Assembly: GCA_905214315.1 (NCBI GenBank) | Contig: CAJMLN010000003.1 | Span: 1 to 64,000 of the forward strand | Source: an uncultured bacterium | Lineage (GTDB): Bacteria > Bacillota > Clostridia > Christensenellales > QALW01 | Length of the DNA: 64,000 bases | Reading direction: 5' to 3' | Notes under the pieces: generated by a model | Databases searched by the model: none | What the model was told of the DNA's origin: nothing | Seen by the model: the letters and a program-made list of their open reading frames with translations, nothing else | Shown here: positions 33,610-42,260 of the stretch, in pieces | Position numbering within the stretch: the stretch's first letter is position 1 | How the letters are laid out: each line of letters starts with the position of its first letter | Translations under genes and position numbers: made by a program

Positions 33610-34482
33610 TTGCGTAGTATGACTGGCTATGGCAGCGGGACTGCCGGGATGGACGGCCGTGAATTTACGGTGGAGCTTAAGGCCGTAAACCATCGGTTCC
33701 TGGATATCAATATCCGGATACCCCGCACGCTTATGTTCCTTGAGGACGAGCTGCGCCGCATAATTGCACAGTATGTGGCAAGAGGACATATTGAGGTATC
33801 GGTTACGTATTGCAATACGCGAGAGGATTCCAAAGTTATTTCAGTAGATCAGCCCTTGGTGGAGCAGTATTCCGCGGCATTTGAGCAGTTGCGGCAGATG
33901 GGGTTTAAATATAATATCTGTGTTTCAGATATCGTGCGGATGCCGGATGTGCTTACGGTTACCCAGGGGGAAGAAGATCAGGCAGCGGTTGTGGAGCTGA
34001 TGAAGCAGGCAGTGGAGCAGGCCTGTAAGGCGCTGAATGTGACGCGCGCCGCCGAGGGCGAAAAGATCGGGGAGGATCTGAAACTGAAATTACATACGAT
34101 ACGCTCTTTGGCCGGCCGGCTGCAAACCCTGAGCCAGAATAATCTGGCGGAATATTCGCAAAAGCTGCGCAGGCGTCTGGAAGAGCTGCTGGGAGAATAT
34201 GAACTGGAGGAACAGCGCCTTTATCAGGAGATTGCGATTTATGCCGATAAAATTGCCATTGATGAAGAGTTAGTACGTCTGGATACGCATGTAGGGAATA
34301 TGCTGGAATATATGACCGGCGAAGAAGCCGTAGGGCGAAAGCTAGACTTTTTTATTCAGGAGCTGAACCGTGAAATCAATACCATCGGTTCCAAGTCCGT
34401 CAATGCGGAAATTGCAAAAATTGTGGTGGAAGCCAAGGGCGAGATAGAAAAACTGCGGGAGCAGATACAGAATATTGAGTAA
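33610..34482 (+). CDS. yicC: YicC/YloC family endoribonuclease-like protein
   Basis: 290 residues. Family hallmarks are the start MRSMTGYG, FTVELKAVNHRFLDI near 19-33, an internal coiled region and the C-terminal GRKLDFFIQELNREINTIGSK, with the KS and EIEKLREQIQNIE end. The E. coli homologue is implicated in RNA turnover. The start is TTG 33610, behind AGGAGG. It is first gene of the long housekeeping operon, in the same position as B. subtilis yloC. Confidence 0.94.
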   Translation: MRSMTGYGSGTAGMDGREFTVELKAVNHRFLDINIRIPRTLMFLEDELRRIIAQYVARGHIEVSVTYCNTREDSKVISVDQPLVEQYSAAFEQLRQMGFKYNICVSDIVRMPDVLTVTQGEEDQAAVVELMKQAVEQACKALNVTRAAEGEKIGEDLKLKLHTIRSLAGRLQTLSQNNLAEYSQKLRRRLEELLGEYELEEQRLYQEIAIYADKIAIDEELVRLDTHVGNMLEYMTGEEAVGRKLDFFIQELNREINTIGSKSVNAEIAKIVVEAKGEIEKLREQIQNIE

Positions 34483-34494
34483 CGGGGGCTGTTT

Positions 34495-34761
34495 ATGAAT
34501 ATAAAATTTATCAATATCGGCTTTGGCAATATGGCGGCCGTCGAAAAGATTGTGGCCATCGTTTCTCCGGATTCGGCGCCGATCCGGCGTGTGATTCAGG
34601 ATGCGAAAGACGGGGAAAAAATTATAGATGCTACCTGCGGCAGAAGAACAAGAGCCGTTGTCTTTATGGATAGCGGACATATTCTTCTTTCGGCGGTGCA
34701 GCCGGAGACGATTTCCGGCAGACTGAAAGAAACAAACGGAGCGGAAAATGATGAGCAGTGA
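34495..34761 (+). CDS. remA: RemA/DUF370 family regulator
   Basis: 88 residues: MNIKFINIGFGN, SPDSAPIRRVIQDAK, LIDATCGRRTRAVV-type sequence (here IIDATCGRRTRAVVFMDSGH) and LSAVQPETI. In B. subtilis RemA is a ring-forming DNA-binding activator of biofilm matrix and osmoprotection genes. It is located between yicC and gmk, as in most Firmicutes, and overlaps gmk by 14 nt. Confidence 0.95.
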   Translation: MNIKFINIGFGNMAAVEKIVAIVSPDSAPIRRVIQDAKDGEKIIDATCGRRTRAVVFMDSGHILLSAVQPETISGRLKETNGAENDEQ

Positions 34762-35359
34762 GGGCTTGCTTTTAGTTATCAGCGGGCCTTCGGGCTGCGG
34801 AAAGGGTACGGTGTGCGAGCTGCTCAAACAGCGCAATCCAGATATGCGGGTTTCTGTTTCCGCAACAACCCGGGATATGCGGCGCGGCGAGCAGGAGGGC
34901 GTGACCTATTTTTATAAAACAAAACAGCAATTTGAAGAGATGATTCAAAAGGAACAGCTGCTGGAATATGCCTGCGGGTACAGCGGTAATTATTACGGCA
35001 CCCCTAAGGCTTATGTGCTGGAACAGCTGGCGCAGGGAAATGATGTGATTCTTGAAATTGAGATTCAGGGCGCCATGCAGGTAAAAAAGAAATTTGACAC
35101 CGGGGTGTTTATCTTTTTGGTGCCGCCGAGCATGGAGGAATTATACAGCCGTTTAACAGGACGCGGCCGCGAAAGCCTGGAGCTGATCCGGGAACGTTTT
35201 TTAAAAGCCGCGGAGGAAATGAAATATGTAAACGATTACGGCTATGTAGTGGTAAACGATACGGTACAGGGAGCCGTTGAAAGAATCGAGGCTGTTTTGA
35301 CGGCGGAAAAGTGCAAGACCTCGCGGAATCAGGCGTTTATTGCGCAGCTGATTCAGTAA
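34748..35359 (+). CDS. gmk: guanylate kinase
   Basis: 203 residues. P-loop SGPSGCGKGT near 12-21, GMP-binding RDMRRGEQEGVTYFY near 43-57 and the lid RLTGRGRE near 136. It phosphorylates GMP to GDP. A second ATG at 34751 is possible. It overlaps remA by 14 nt. Confidence 0.96.
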   Translation: MMSSEGLLLVISGPSGCGKGTVCELLKQRNPDMRVSVSATTRDMRRGEQEGVTYFYKTKQQFEEMIQKEQLLEYACGYSGNYYGTPKAYVLEQLAQGNDVILEIEIQGAMQVKKKFDTGVFIFLVPPSMEELYSRLTGRGRESLELIRERFLKAAEEMKYVNDYGYVVVNDTVQGAVERIEAVLTAEKCKTSRNQAFIAQLIQ

Positions 35360-35393
35360 ATCTGTAAATTATAGAATAAGGAGATTGTTATTT

Positions 35394-35576
35394 ATGTATA
35401 AACCAGTTAGCCAGGAGACCGAGGAAAAAGTATCCTGCAAATATGTGCTTTCTATTGTTATCGCCAAAAGGGCGCGGATGCTTGTGGATACACAGGAGTG
35501 CAAAGAAGATTTTAAGCCGGTACTGCAGGCTTTGGATGAATTTGAAAACGGTATTTTGATTGCAGAGGAAAAATGA
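35394..35576 (+). CDS. rpoZ: RNA polymerase omega subunit
   Basis: 60 residues: CKYVLSIVIAKRARMLVD is the omega fold helix, and KPVLQALDEFENGIL is the C-terminal helix. Omega supports beta-prime assembly. Start ATG 35394 follows AAGGAGA. It overlaps priA by 4 nt (ATGA). coaBC, often next here, is absent. Confidence 0.92.
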   Translation: MYKPVSQETEEKVSCKYVLSIVIAKRARMLVDTQECKEDFKPVLQALDEFENGILIAEEK

Positions 35577-37807
35577 ACAGGTATGCACAGGTAATCGTTG
35601 ATATTTCCAATCAGGATATAGACAGGCTTTTTACCTATACTATTCCTGAACATATCAACGGGCTGGTACCGGGGATGCGTGTCCTCGTGCCTTTCGGCAG
35701 GCAAAAGAATGTGGAGGGGCTTGTTCTGCGTCTTTGCACGGAAACGGAACTTTCTCCGGCAGCATTGAAGCCTGTTACGGCCGTACCGGATGCCGAACCG
35801 GTGCTTACTGACGAGCAGATCAAATTGGCGCTGTGGATTAAAAAGAAATATCATGCCGGCTATGCTGATGCGATGCGTCTGTTTATCCCCGCGGGGCTGC
35901 GTGGGGGCCGTGTGCGTACTCAATACATTTCCATGCTCCGACTGGAGGTGCCCGCGGATCAGCTGGAGGCGGTGCTGAATAGAATGCGTGCGGGAACTAA
36001 GGCGTACCGCATTCTTTCCGCCCTTGCAGAATATGGGGATATGGAGCGAGCACAGTTGACGCATCTGGTAGGCGAATGCGGCACCGTGATTAAAAGACTG
36101 GTATCCCAGGGATATGCGGCGCTCTATCGTGTGGAACGCCAGCGTTCTCCTTATTTAGATATTGCGCCCCAGCGGGTAGAATGGCATACGCTCAACAACT
36201 GTCAGCAGAATGTGTTGAACGGTATTCTGCGGGAAAGAGAGCATTTTTTTGTTTCCCTGCTGCATGGGGTTACCGGCAGCGGCAAAACCGAGGTTTATAT
36301 GCAGGCCATCAGAAGCGTAGTAAATGCCGGAAAAACAGCTATTGTGCTGGTTCCGGAGATCTCTCTTACCCCACAGATGGTTTTGAATTTCAGAGAAAAG
36401 CTCGGTGACGGTATAGCGATTCTGCACAGCGCGCTGGGAGACGGAGAACGTTTTGACGAGTGGCGGCGTATTTTAAACGGAGAAGCTCGTATTGTGATCG
36501 GTGCTCGATCGGCGGTGTTTGCACCGTGTAGGAATGTGGGAATTATTATTGTGGATGAAGAGCACGAGAGCTCGTATGTATCTGAAACGCATCCGCGCTA
36601 TGATGCGGTGGAAGTGGCGATTAAACGTGGTGAATATAACAGCTGTCCTGTAATTCTGGGCAGCGCAACGCCTTCGGTGGTACGTTATTATAAGGCGACG
36701 CAGGGGGAGTACGGACTGTTTGAATTGCCCGAACGTGCCAACGGCAAGGAATTGCCGCCGGTTGAAATTGTGGATATGGCAGAGGAATTTTCCAAGGGAA
36801 ACAGAAGCATTTTTTCTGGGCGGCTTTATGAGCTCATGGGCGAAACCCTGGCTGCGCAGAAACAGATTATGCTGTTTTTAAACCGGCGGGGATATTCCAG
36901 CTTTGTAATGTGCCGCGCCTGTGGGGAGACAATCGCCTGCCAAAACTGCGACGTTTCGCTTACCTATCATTATCATATCAATAAGCTGCGCTGTCATTAT
37001 TGCGGCTATGAGCTTCCTTTGCCGCAGGTTTGCCCCTCTTGCGGCAGTAAATTTATCAAACAGTTTGGTGCGGGGACGCAAAAAGTAGAGGAAGAATTTT
37101 TAAAGCTCTTTCCGCAGTCAAGCGTTGTGCGGATGGATGTAGATACAACGCGCGGCAAGGATGCCCATTATCATCTGCTGAAAAAGCTGGCCGACGGCAG
37201 CGCACAGGCGCTGATCGGAACGCAGATGATTGCCAAGGGGCATGATTTTCCCAATGTTACCCTTGTGGGGGTGGTCGCGGCCGACGGGATGCTTCGGCTG
37301 CCGGATTACCGGAGCCGCGAGCGTACGTTTTCTCTGCTTACCCAGGTAGCCGGCCGGGCTGGGCGGGCAGAGAGCAGCGGCCGGGTGGTGGTGCAGACCT
37401 ATTCACCCCGGCATTTTGTAATTGAGTGCGCGGCGCGGCATGATTATAAAGCGTTTTATACAAGAGAAATCGAGCAGCGGCGTGCGATGTGGTATCCGCC
37501 GTTTGCCAGGGTCGTGCGCGTTTTATATTCTTCCGCTGATGCTGAAAGCGCCTATGAGGGCTCGGTAAAGGCCTATGAGCGGGTACGGCAGGTGCTGGAA
37601 AGGTTTTCTGGCGAAGTGCTGTATCAGGAGCGGACGGCCGCGCCGATCAACCGTTTAAGAGAGTTGTACCGCCATCAGATTATGATTAAGCTCAAAGAGA
37701 GCGTGCGCTGCAATGAAATTGTGGATCAGATCTTTGCCGCGCTGGAAGGAATCGCCGGTAAGGAGCTGTATTGTGATATACAGGAGAATCCTGTAAATTT
37801 ATTTTAA
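35573..37807 (+). CDS. priA: primosomal replication-restart helicase PriA
   Basis: 744 residues. N-terminal DNA-binding domain (VPGMRVLVPFGRQKN), Walker A GVTGSGKTEVY near 231-241, DEEH near 330, and a zinc region with CRACGETIACQNC, CHYCGYELPLPQVCPSCG near 445-488, then helicase motifs V/VI (GTQMIAKGHDFPNVTLVGVV, TQVAGRAGRAESSG). It reloads the replisome at stalled forks. It follows rpoZ with an ATGA overlap. Confidence 0.96.
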   Translation: MNRYAQVIVDISNQDIDRLFTYTIPEHINGLVPGMRVLVPFGRQKNVEGLVLRLCTETELSPAALKPVTAVPDAEPVLTDEQIKLALWIKKKYHAGYADAMRLFIPAGLRGGRVRTQYISMLRLEVPADQLEAVLNRMRAGTKAYRILSALAEYGDMERAQLTHLVGECGTVIKRLVSQGYAALYRVERQRSPYLDIAPQRVEWHTLNNCQQNVLNGILREREHFFVSLLHGVTGSGKTEVYMQAIRSVVNAGKTAIVLVPEISLTPQMVLNFREKLGDGIAILHSALGDGERFDEWRRILNGEARIVIGARSAVFAPCRNVGIIIVDEEHESSYVSETHPRYDAVEVAIKRGEYNSCPVILGSATPSVVRYYKATQGEYGLFELPERANGKELPPVEIVDMAEEFSKGNRSIFSGRLYELMGETLAAQKQIMLFLNRRGYSSFVMCRACGETIACQNCDVSLTYHYHINKLRCHYCGYELPLPQVCPSCGSKFIKQFGAGTQKVEEEFLKLFPQSSVVRMDVDTTRGKDAHYHLLKKLADGSAQALIGTQMIAKGHDFPNVTLVGVVAADGMLRLPDYRSRERTFSLLTQVAGRAGRAESSGRVVVQTYSPRHFVIECAARHDYKAFYTREIEQRRAMWYPPFARVVRVLYSSADAESAYEGSVKAYERVRQVLERFSGEVLYQERTAAPINRLRELYRHQIMIKLKESVRCNEIVDQIFAALEGIAGKELYCDIQENPVNLF

Positions 37808-37817
37808 GGTGAAGAAA

Positions 37818-38273
37818 ATGGCAATAAGAAATATTTTGAAGGATACGGAGCCCCTGCTGCGAAAGAAGAGCAGAGAGGTGACGGAAATCGACGAAAAGAT
37901 TCTCACACTGCTGGATGATATGAAGGAAACGCTGGCGCAGGCACAGGGGGTAGGGCTGGCGGCGCCGCAGGTGGGCATTCTGCGTCGTGTGATTATTGTG
38001 GATACGGGAGAAGAGATCTTAGAGCTGATTAACCCGGTAATTGTAAAGGAGAGCGGCCATCAGGACAGCGTAGAGGGATGTCTCAGCGTTCCCGGGGTGC
38101 GCGGCCATGTTGACAGGCCCAAAAAAGTAACGGTTCAGGGCTATGACCGGGAGGGCAATTTGATGGAATATAAGGCGCAGGATTATGTCGCTACGATTTT
38201 TTGCCATGAAACCGATCATTTGAACGGAATTTTATTTACCGACAAGGCAACAAGGATAGGAAAAGATGATTGA
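37818..38273 (+). CDS. def: peptide deformylase
   Basis: 151 residues. Motif 1 GVGLAAPQVG, motif 2 EGCLSVPG (metal-binding Cys) and motif 3 HETDH (metal-binding His pair and catalytic Glu) are all intact. It removes formyl from N-terminal methionine. ATG 37818 is used; the in-frame GTG at 37809 is less likely. It overlaps fmt by 8 nt, a natural pairing of formylation and deformylation. Confidence 0.95.
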   Translation: MAIRNILKDTEPLLRKKSREVTEIDEKILTLLDDMKETLAQAQGVGLAAPQVGILRRVIIVDTGEEILELINPVIVKESGHQDSVEGCLSVPGVRGHVDRPKKVTVQGYDREGNLMEYKAQDYVATIFCHETDHLNGILFTDKATRIGKDD

Positions 38274-39204
38274 TATCGTTTTTTTAGGGACACCGGATTT
38301 TGCAGTGCCCTCGTTAAAGGCTCTGGTGGAAAACGGCTACCGTGTAAAGGCTGTATTCACCCAGCCGGACCGGCCCAAGGGCCGCGGCAACAAACTGGCA
38401 TTTTCGCCGGTAAAGGCGTATGCGCTTGAAAAAGGGATTGCCGTGTACCAGCCGGAAAGAATCCGTCTGCCGGAGCCGGCGGCCGTGCTGCGTGCGCTTA
38501 AGCCGGATCTGATGGTGACGGCGGCGTTCGGACAGATTCTTTCAAAGGAAAACTTGGATTCCGCACGCTTGGGCTGCGTCAATGTTCACGGTTCCCTGCT
38601 GCCGGCCTACCGGGGATCCTCCCCGATTCAATGGGCGGTAATCAACGGGGAAAAGGAGACCGGTATTACGACGATGTATACCGATATCGGCGTGGACTGC
38701 GGGGATATCATTCTGCAAAGGAAGCTCGACATCGGTGAAGAGGAAACGGCCGGCGAGCTGTTTGAAAGAATGGCGCCGCTGGGCGCGCAGGTATTGCTGG
38801 AAACCGTGCGGTTGATTGAAGAGGGAAGGGCTCCCCGGCTTGCGCAGGATGAGACGCTGGCAACGCATTTCCCGATGCTGGATAAAAAGAGCGCCGCTAT
38901 TGATTTTACGCAGGAGGCCCTCAAAATAAAAAATCAGATCCGCGGGCTGAATCCCTGGCCGGTGGCCTGGACAATGTGCGGCGATGCGGTGCTTAAGGTG
39001 TATTCGGCAACGGTGCTGGAGAAAAAGGCGCAGGATGCGCCGGGAACCATTGTGTGCGCGGACGAAAAGCAGGGACTTGTCGTCTGCACGGGTGACCGTC
39101 TGCTTTCTCTTGATATCATACAATTTCCGGGGAAAAAGGCGATGGACGCAAAAATATATCTGCGGGGAAATTCTCTTGCGGCGGGATGTATGCGCCATGT
39201 ATGA
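38266..39204 (+). CDS. fmt: methionyl-tRNA formyltransferase
   Basis: 312 residues. FLGTPDFAVPSL at the start, the folate/catalytic block NVHGSLLPAYRGSSPIQWA near 105-123 with the Asn-His pair, and MYTDIGVDCGDI near 138. The C-terminal OB-like domain follows. It formylates initiator Met-tRNA. It overlaps def and rsmB by 8 nt each. Confidence 0.95.
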   Translation: MIDIVFLGTPDFAVPSLKALVENGYRVKAVFTQPDRPKGRGNKLAFSPVKAYALEKGIAVYQPERIRLPEPAAVLRALKPDLMVTAAFGQILSKENLDSARLGCVNVHGSLLPAYRGSSPIQWAVINGEKETGITTMYTDIGVDCGDIILQRKLDIGEEETAGELFERMAPLGAQVLLETVRLIEEGRAPRLAQDETLATHFPMLDKKSAAIDFTQEALKIKNQIRGLNPWPVAWTMCGDAVLKVYSATVLEKKAQDAPGTIVCADEKQGLVVCTGDRLLSLDIIQFPGKKAMDAKIYLRGNSLAAGCMRHV

Positions 39205-40489
39205 GAATAAAGCCAGACGTCAGGCGTTTTTATTGCTGCATCAGATCATTTCGGAGCAGCAGTATTCCAATTTATCCCTGAAATACGGCTTGGACGGATA
39301 CGATACCCGGGACAGAGCGTTTATTACAGCACTTGTTTACGGTACCCTGGATAAGCTGATTCACCTGGATTATGTGCTCTCCCTCTATGCCAGAGGGCGG
39401 CTGCAGCCTAAGATCCGCACTCTGCTGCGTATGAGCGCGTACCAGATTTTATATATGGACCGTGTTCCGGACAGCGCCGCCGTCAATTCCGCCGTGGCGC
39501 TTGCAGAGGAGATCGGTAAGGGCATGCTCAAGGGATATATCAACGGGGTGTTGCGTACCGTTTCCAGGGAAAAAACAAAAATTCCCTATCCCAAGGAGAC
39601 GGCGGAAAGGATATCGGTACAGTACAGCTATCCTGCGTTTCTGGTGCGGGAGATGATTCAGGAGCACGGCGAGGCATGGACTGAGCAGATGTGTGCGTTT
39701 GAAGGCGACCATAGCACCTGCCTGCGGGTAAATACGGAAAAAATCAGTGTGGCGGAGATAAAGGAACGGCTTTCCTGCCCGTATCGTGACGGAAAATATT
39801 TTGACGATTGCCTTTATATCCAAGGAGAACCGCCTTTTTTGGAAGAAGGACTTTGCAGCGTTCAGGGCGAGGCCTCCATGGCGGTTGTAAGAGCGCTGGA
39901 TCCCTGGAGAGGGGAGAAAATTTTAGATTGCTGCGCCGCGCCGGGAGGCAAGACGGTATATATTGCACAGCGGATGCAGGAGGGCAGCATTACCGCTTTG
40001 GATAAGCATGAGCACAGAGTCAGGCTGATTCAAAGCAATGCTCAGCGGTGCGGCTTTGCCGACAGGATAACCGCCTGCACGGCGGATATGCTGGAGGAAC
40101 AGAACGGATGTTATGACAGAGTGCTTGCGGATGTTCCCTGCAGCGGCCTGGGGGTGATCGGGCAGAAGCCGGAGATCAAAAATACAATTACGGCCGATCA
40201 ATTGGCCGGACTTAGGGACGTTCAGTTAAAAATTTTAGAAAACGCGGCCCGCTGCGTAAAGCCGGGCGGAATCCTGGTGTACAGTACCTGTACGGTGCGC
40301 AGGGCGGAGAATCAGGAGATTATTGAATGTTTTTTAGAGCGGCATCCGGATTTTATGCCGGACAGCCTGAAGGGATATTTAGGCGAAAGACTGGAGCGGG
40401 GCAGGCATGCCGAACAGGGATTTTTGCAGTTGTATCCTGCACGCGACGGCATTGACGGATTTTTTATGGCAAGGATGAAACGCATTTGA
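39197..40489 (+). CDS. rsmB: 16S rRNA m5C967 methyltransferase RsmB
   Basis: 430 residues. The N-terminal NusB-like RNA-binding domain begins KARRQAFLLLHQIISEQQYS. The Rossmann methyltransferase has CCAAPGGKT near 251, the ADVPCSGLG catalytic block near 312 and the second catalytic cysteine in YSTCTVRRAENQEI near 359. ATG 39197 gives the normal family start; a longer open frame reaching back into fmt is a shadow. The start overlaps the fmt stop. Confidence 0.95.
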   Translation: MYENKARRQAFLLLHQIISEQQYSNLSLKYGLDGYDTRDRAFITALVYGTLDKLIHLDYVLSLYARGRLQPKIRTLLRMSAYQILYMDRVPDSAAVNSAVALAEEIGKGMLKGYINGVLRTVSREKTKIPYPKETAERISVQYSYPAFLVREMIQEHGEAWTEQMCAFEGDHSTCLRVNTEKISVAEIKERLSCPYRDGKYFDDCLYIQGEPPFLEEGLCSVQGEASMAVVRALDPWRGEKILDCCAAPGGKTVYIAQRMQEGSITALDKHEHRVRLIQSNAQRCGFADRITACTADMLEEQNGCYDRVLADVPCSGLGVIGQKPEIKNTITADQLAGLRDVQLKILENAARCVKPGGILVYSTCTVRRAENQEIIECFLERHPDFMPDSLKGYLGERLERGRHAEQGFLQLYPARDGIDGFFMARMKRI

Positions 40490-41526
40490 AGCTTTTGAAT
40501 CTGGGCTTGGAGGAGCTGAAAAATTTAATAGCAGACTGGGGATATCCTGCCTATCGCGCGCAGCAGATTCATTCGGCGCTGTGGCAGGGCAAGACGGTCG
40601 CACAGATGAATATTCCCCGAGAGCTGAAAACGCTGCTGGAAGAAAACGGCTATACCGTGGGCGGTGCGGAGATCTATCAGAAGCTGGTTTCGCGTGACGG
40701 TACGGAAAAATATTTGTACCGCCTGGAGGACGGCAATATTATTGAGGGCGTTTTTATGCGCTATAAGCACGGGAATACCCTTTGCATCTCTATTCAGGTG
40801 GGCTGCCGTATGGGGTGCGCCTTCTGCGCCTCTACCCTGGGCGGCCTTGTCAGGCATCTGGAGGCCGGGGAAATCCTGGGGCAGGTGATCAGCGCCAACC
40901 GGGATCACGGAAAAGCCGGAGAACGCTCCCTTACCAATCTTGTGCTGATGGGCAGCGGCGAGCCGCTGGATAATTACGAAAATGTGCTTCGGTTTTTAAA
41001 GCTGGTTACCGATGAAAACGGTTTGCATATTTCTGCGCGGAATATTTCGCTTTCTACCTGCGGCCTTGTGCCGAAAATTTATGCACTTGCCCGCGAAAAG
41101 CTCGGGATTACGCTTTCCCTTTCCCTTCATGCGCCAGAGGATGCGCTCAGAAAAGAGCTGATGCCGATTGCCCGTGCATATACTGTGGAGGAAACGGTAA
41201 AGGCAATGCGCTTTTATGTAAAAACTACCGGACGCAGGGTTATTTTTGAATATGCGCTGATCGATCGGAAGAATGATACGCCGGAATGTGCGCAGCAGCT
41301 GGCGGAATTGATACGGGGAATGCAGTGCCATGTGAATCTGATTCCTTTGAATTCCGTACATGAAAGCGGGCTGAAAGGATCCGGAGGGGACAGAATAAAG
41401 AATTTTATGGAAATGCTGCAGGCAAAAGGCGTTTCTGTTACCGTAAGGCGTGAAATGGGAGCTGATATTGCCGGTGCCTGCGGGCAGCTTAGAAGAAGCT
41501 ATCTTGAAAGGGAGGGAAAATATTGA
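40486..41526 (+). CDS. rlmN: 23S rRNA A2503 / tRNA A37 radical SAM methyltransferase RlmN
   Basis: 346 residues. The radical SAM cluster ligands Cys107, Cys111 and Cys114 lie in CRMGCAFC, and the GSGEPLDNYENV SAM motif lies near 155. The methyl-carrying cysteine occurs near the C-terminus in GADIAGACGQL. The start is TTG 40486, overlapping the rsmB stop as TTGA, so translation is probably coupled. Confidence 0.95.
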   Translation: MKLLNLGLEELKNLIADWGYPAYRAQQIHSALWQGKTVAQMNIPRELKTLLEENGYTVGGAEIYQKLVSRDGTEKYLYRLEDGNIIEGVFMRYKHGNTLCISIQVGCRMGCAFCASTLGGLVRHLEAGEILGQVISANRDHGKAGERSLTNLVLMGSGEPLDNYENVLRFLKLVTDENGLHISARNISLSTCGLVPKIYALAREKLGITLSLSLHAPEDALRKELMPIARAYTVEETVKAMRFYVKTTGRRVIFEYALIDRKNDTPECAQQLAELIRGMQCHVNLIPLNSVHESGLKGSGGDRIKNFMEMLQAKGVSVTVRREMGADIAGACGQLRRSYLEREGKY

Positions 41527-42248
41527 AATACTCTGGATTAAGTAACAAAGGAAAAGTAAGGGGCAGCAATGAGGATTTCTTTCATGTACCCTTTGATCGG
41601 GAGGATATTAAGCTTTTTATTGTGGCCGACGGTATGGGCGGCGTGAATGCGGGCGAGGTGGCCAGTTCTCTGGCGGTGGCCAGCACGGCCGAATTCATTC
41701 GGGAAAACTATTTTTCCGCCACGGATATGCGGCTGCTGCTGCGGCAGGCGATGAGTGAAGCCAACAGAGCCGTTTATCAGACGGCAAAATCGGATAAAAG
41801 CTTTGACAGCATGGGCACTACCCTGGTGGCCGCGATGATTCACGACGGCCTGGTTTATGTGGCAAACGTGGGAGACAGCCGCTGCTATATGCTGCGCAGG
41901 GGAGAATTCCGGCAGATCAGCATCGATCATTCTTATGTGCAAGAGATGGTGGATAAAGGGGTGCTGACGCCTACTGAGGCGCAGAAGCATCCGAAAAAAA
42001 ATCTGATTACGCGCGCTATCGGCGCCGAACGCTTTGTGGAAGTGGATGTGTTCTGCCAAAGCTGGGAGGAGCATGACAGACTGCTGCTTGCTACCGACGG
42101 GCTTACGGGAATGCTTAGTGAGGAGAAAATAAAAGAGATTATCAGCAGCAGCGCGGATTGCGGCTGCATCACCGAGCAGCTGATTCAGGCGGCGAATGAA
42201 GCGGGCGGTAAAGATAATATCACCGCAGTATTTATAGCTAACGATTAA
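41523..42248 (+). CDS. prpC: PP2C-type Ser/Thr phosphatase (PrpC/Stp)
   Basis: 241 residues. Metal-binding motifs RGSNEDF, VADGMGG near 36-42, SMGTT, ANVGDSRCY near 118 and GGKDNITAVF at the end are those of PPM phosphatases. It reverses PrkC phosphorylation of cell-wall and translation targets. The start is TTG 41523, overlapping the rlmN stop. prkC is next, 12 nt away. Confidence 0.94.
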   Translation: MKYSGLSNKGKVRGSNEDFFHVPFDREDIKLFIVADGMGGVNAGEVASSLAVASTAEFIRENYFSATDMRLLLRQAMSEANRAVYQTAKSDKSFDSMGTTLVAAMIHDGLVYVANVGDSRCYMLRRGEFRQISIDHSYVQEMVDKGVLTPTEAQKHPKKNLITRAIGAERFVEVDVFCQSWEEHDRLLLATDGLTGMLSEEKIKEIISSSADCGCITEQLIQAANEAGGKDNITAVFIAND

Positions 42249-42260
42249 GGAGACTTTTTA

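Noticed and set aside
38984..39196. Upstream extension of rsmB into fmt
   Set aside because: Homology to RsmB starts at ATG 39197; the extension only shadows the fmt frame.
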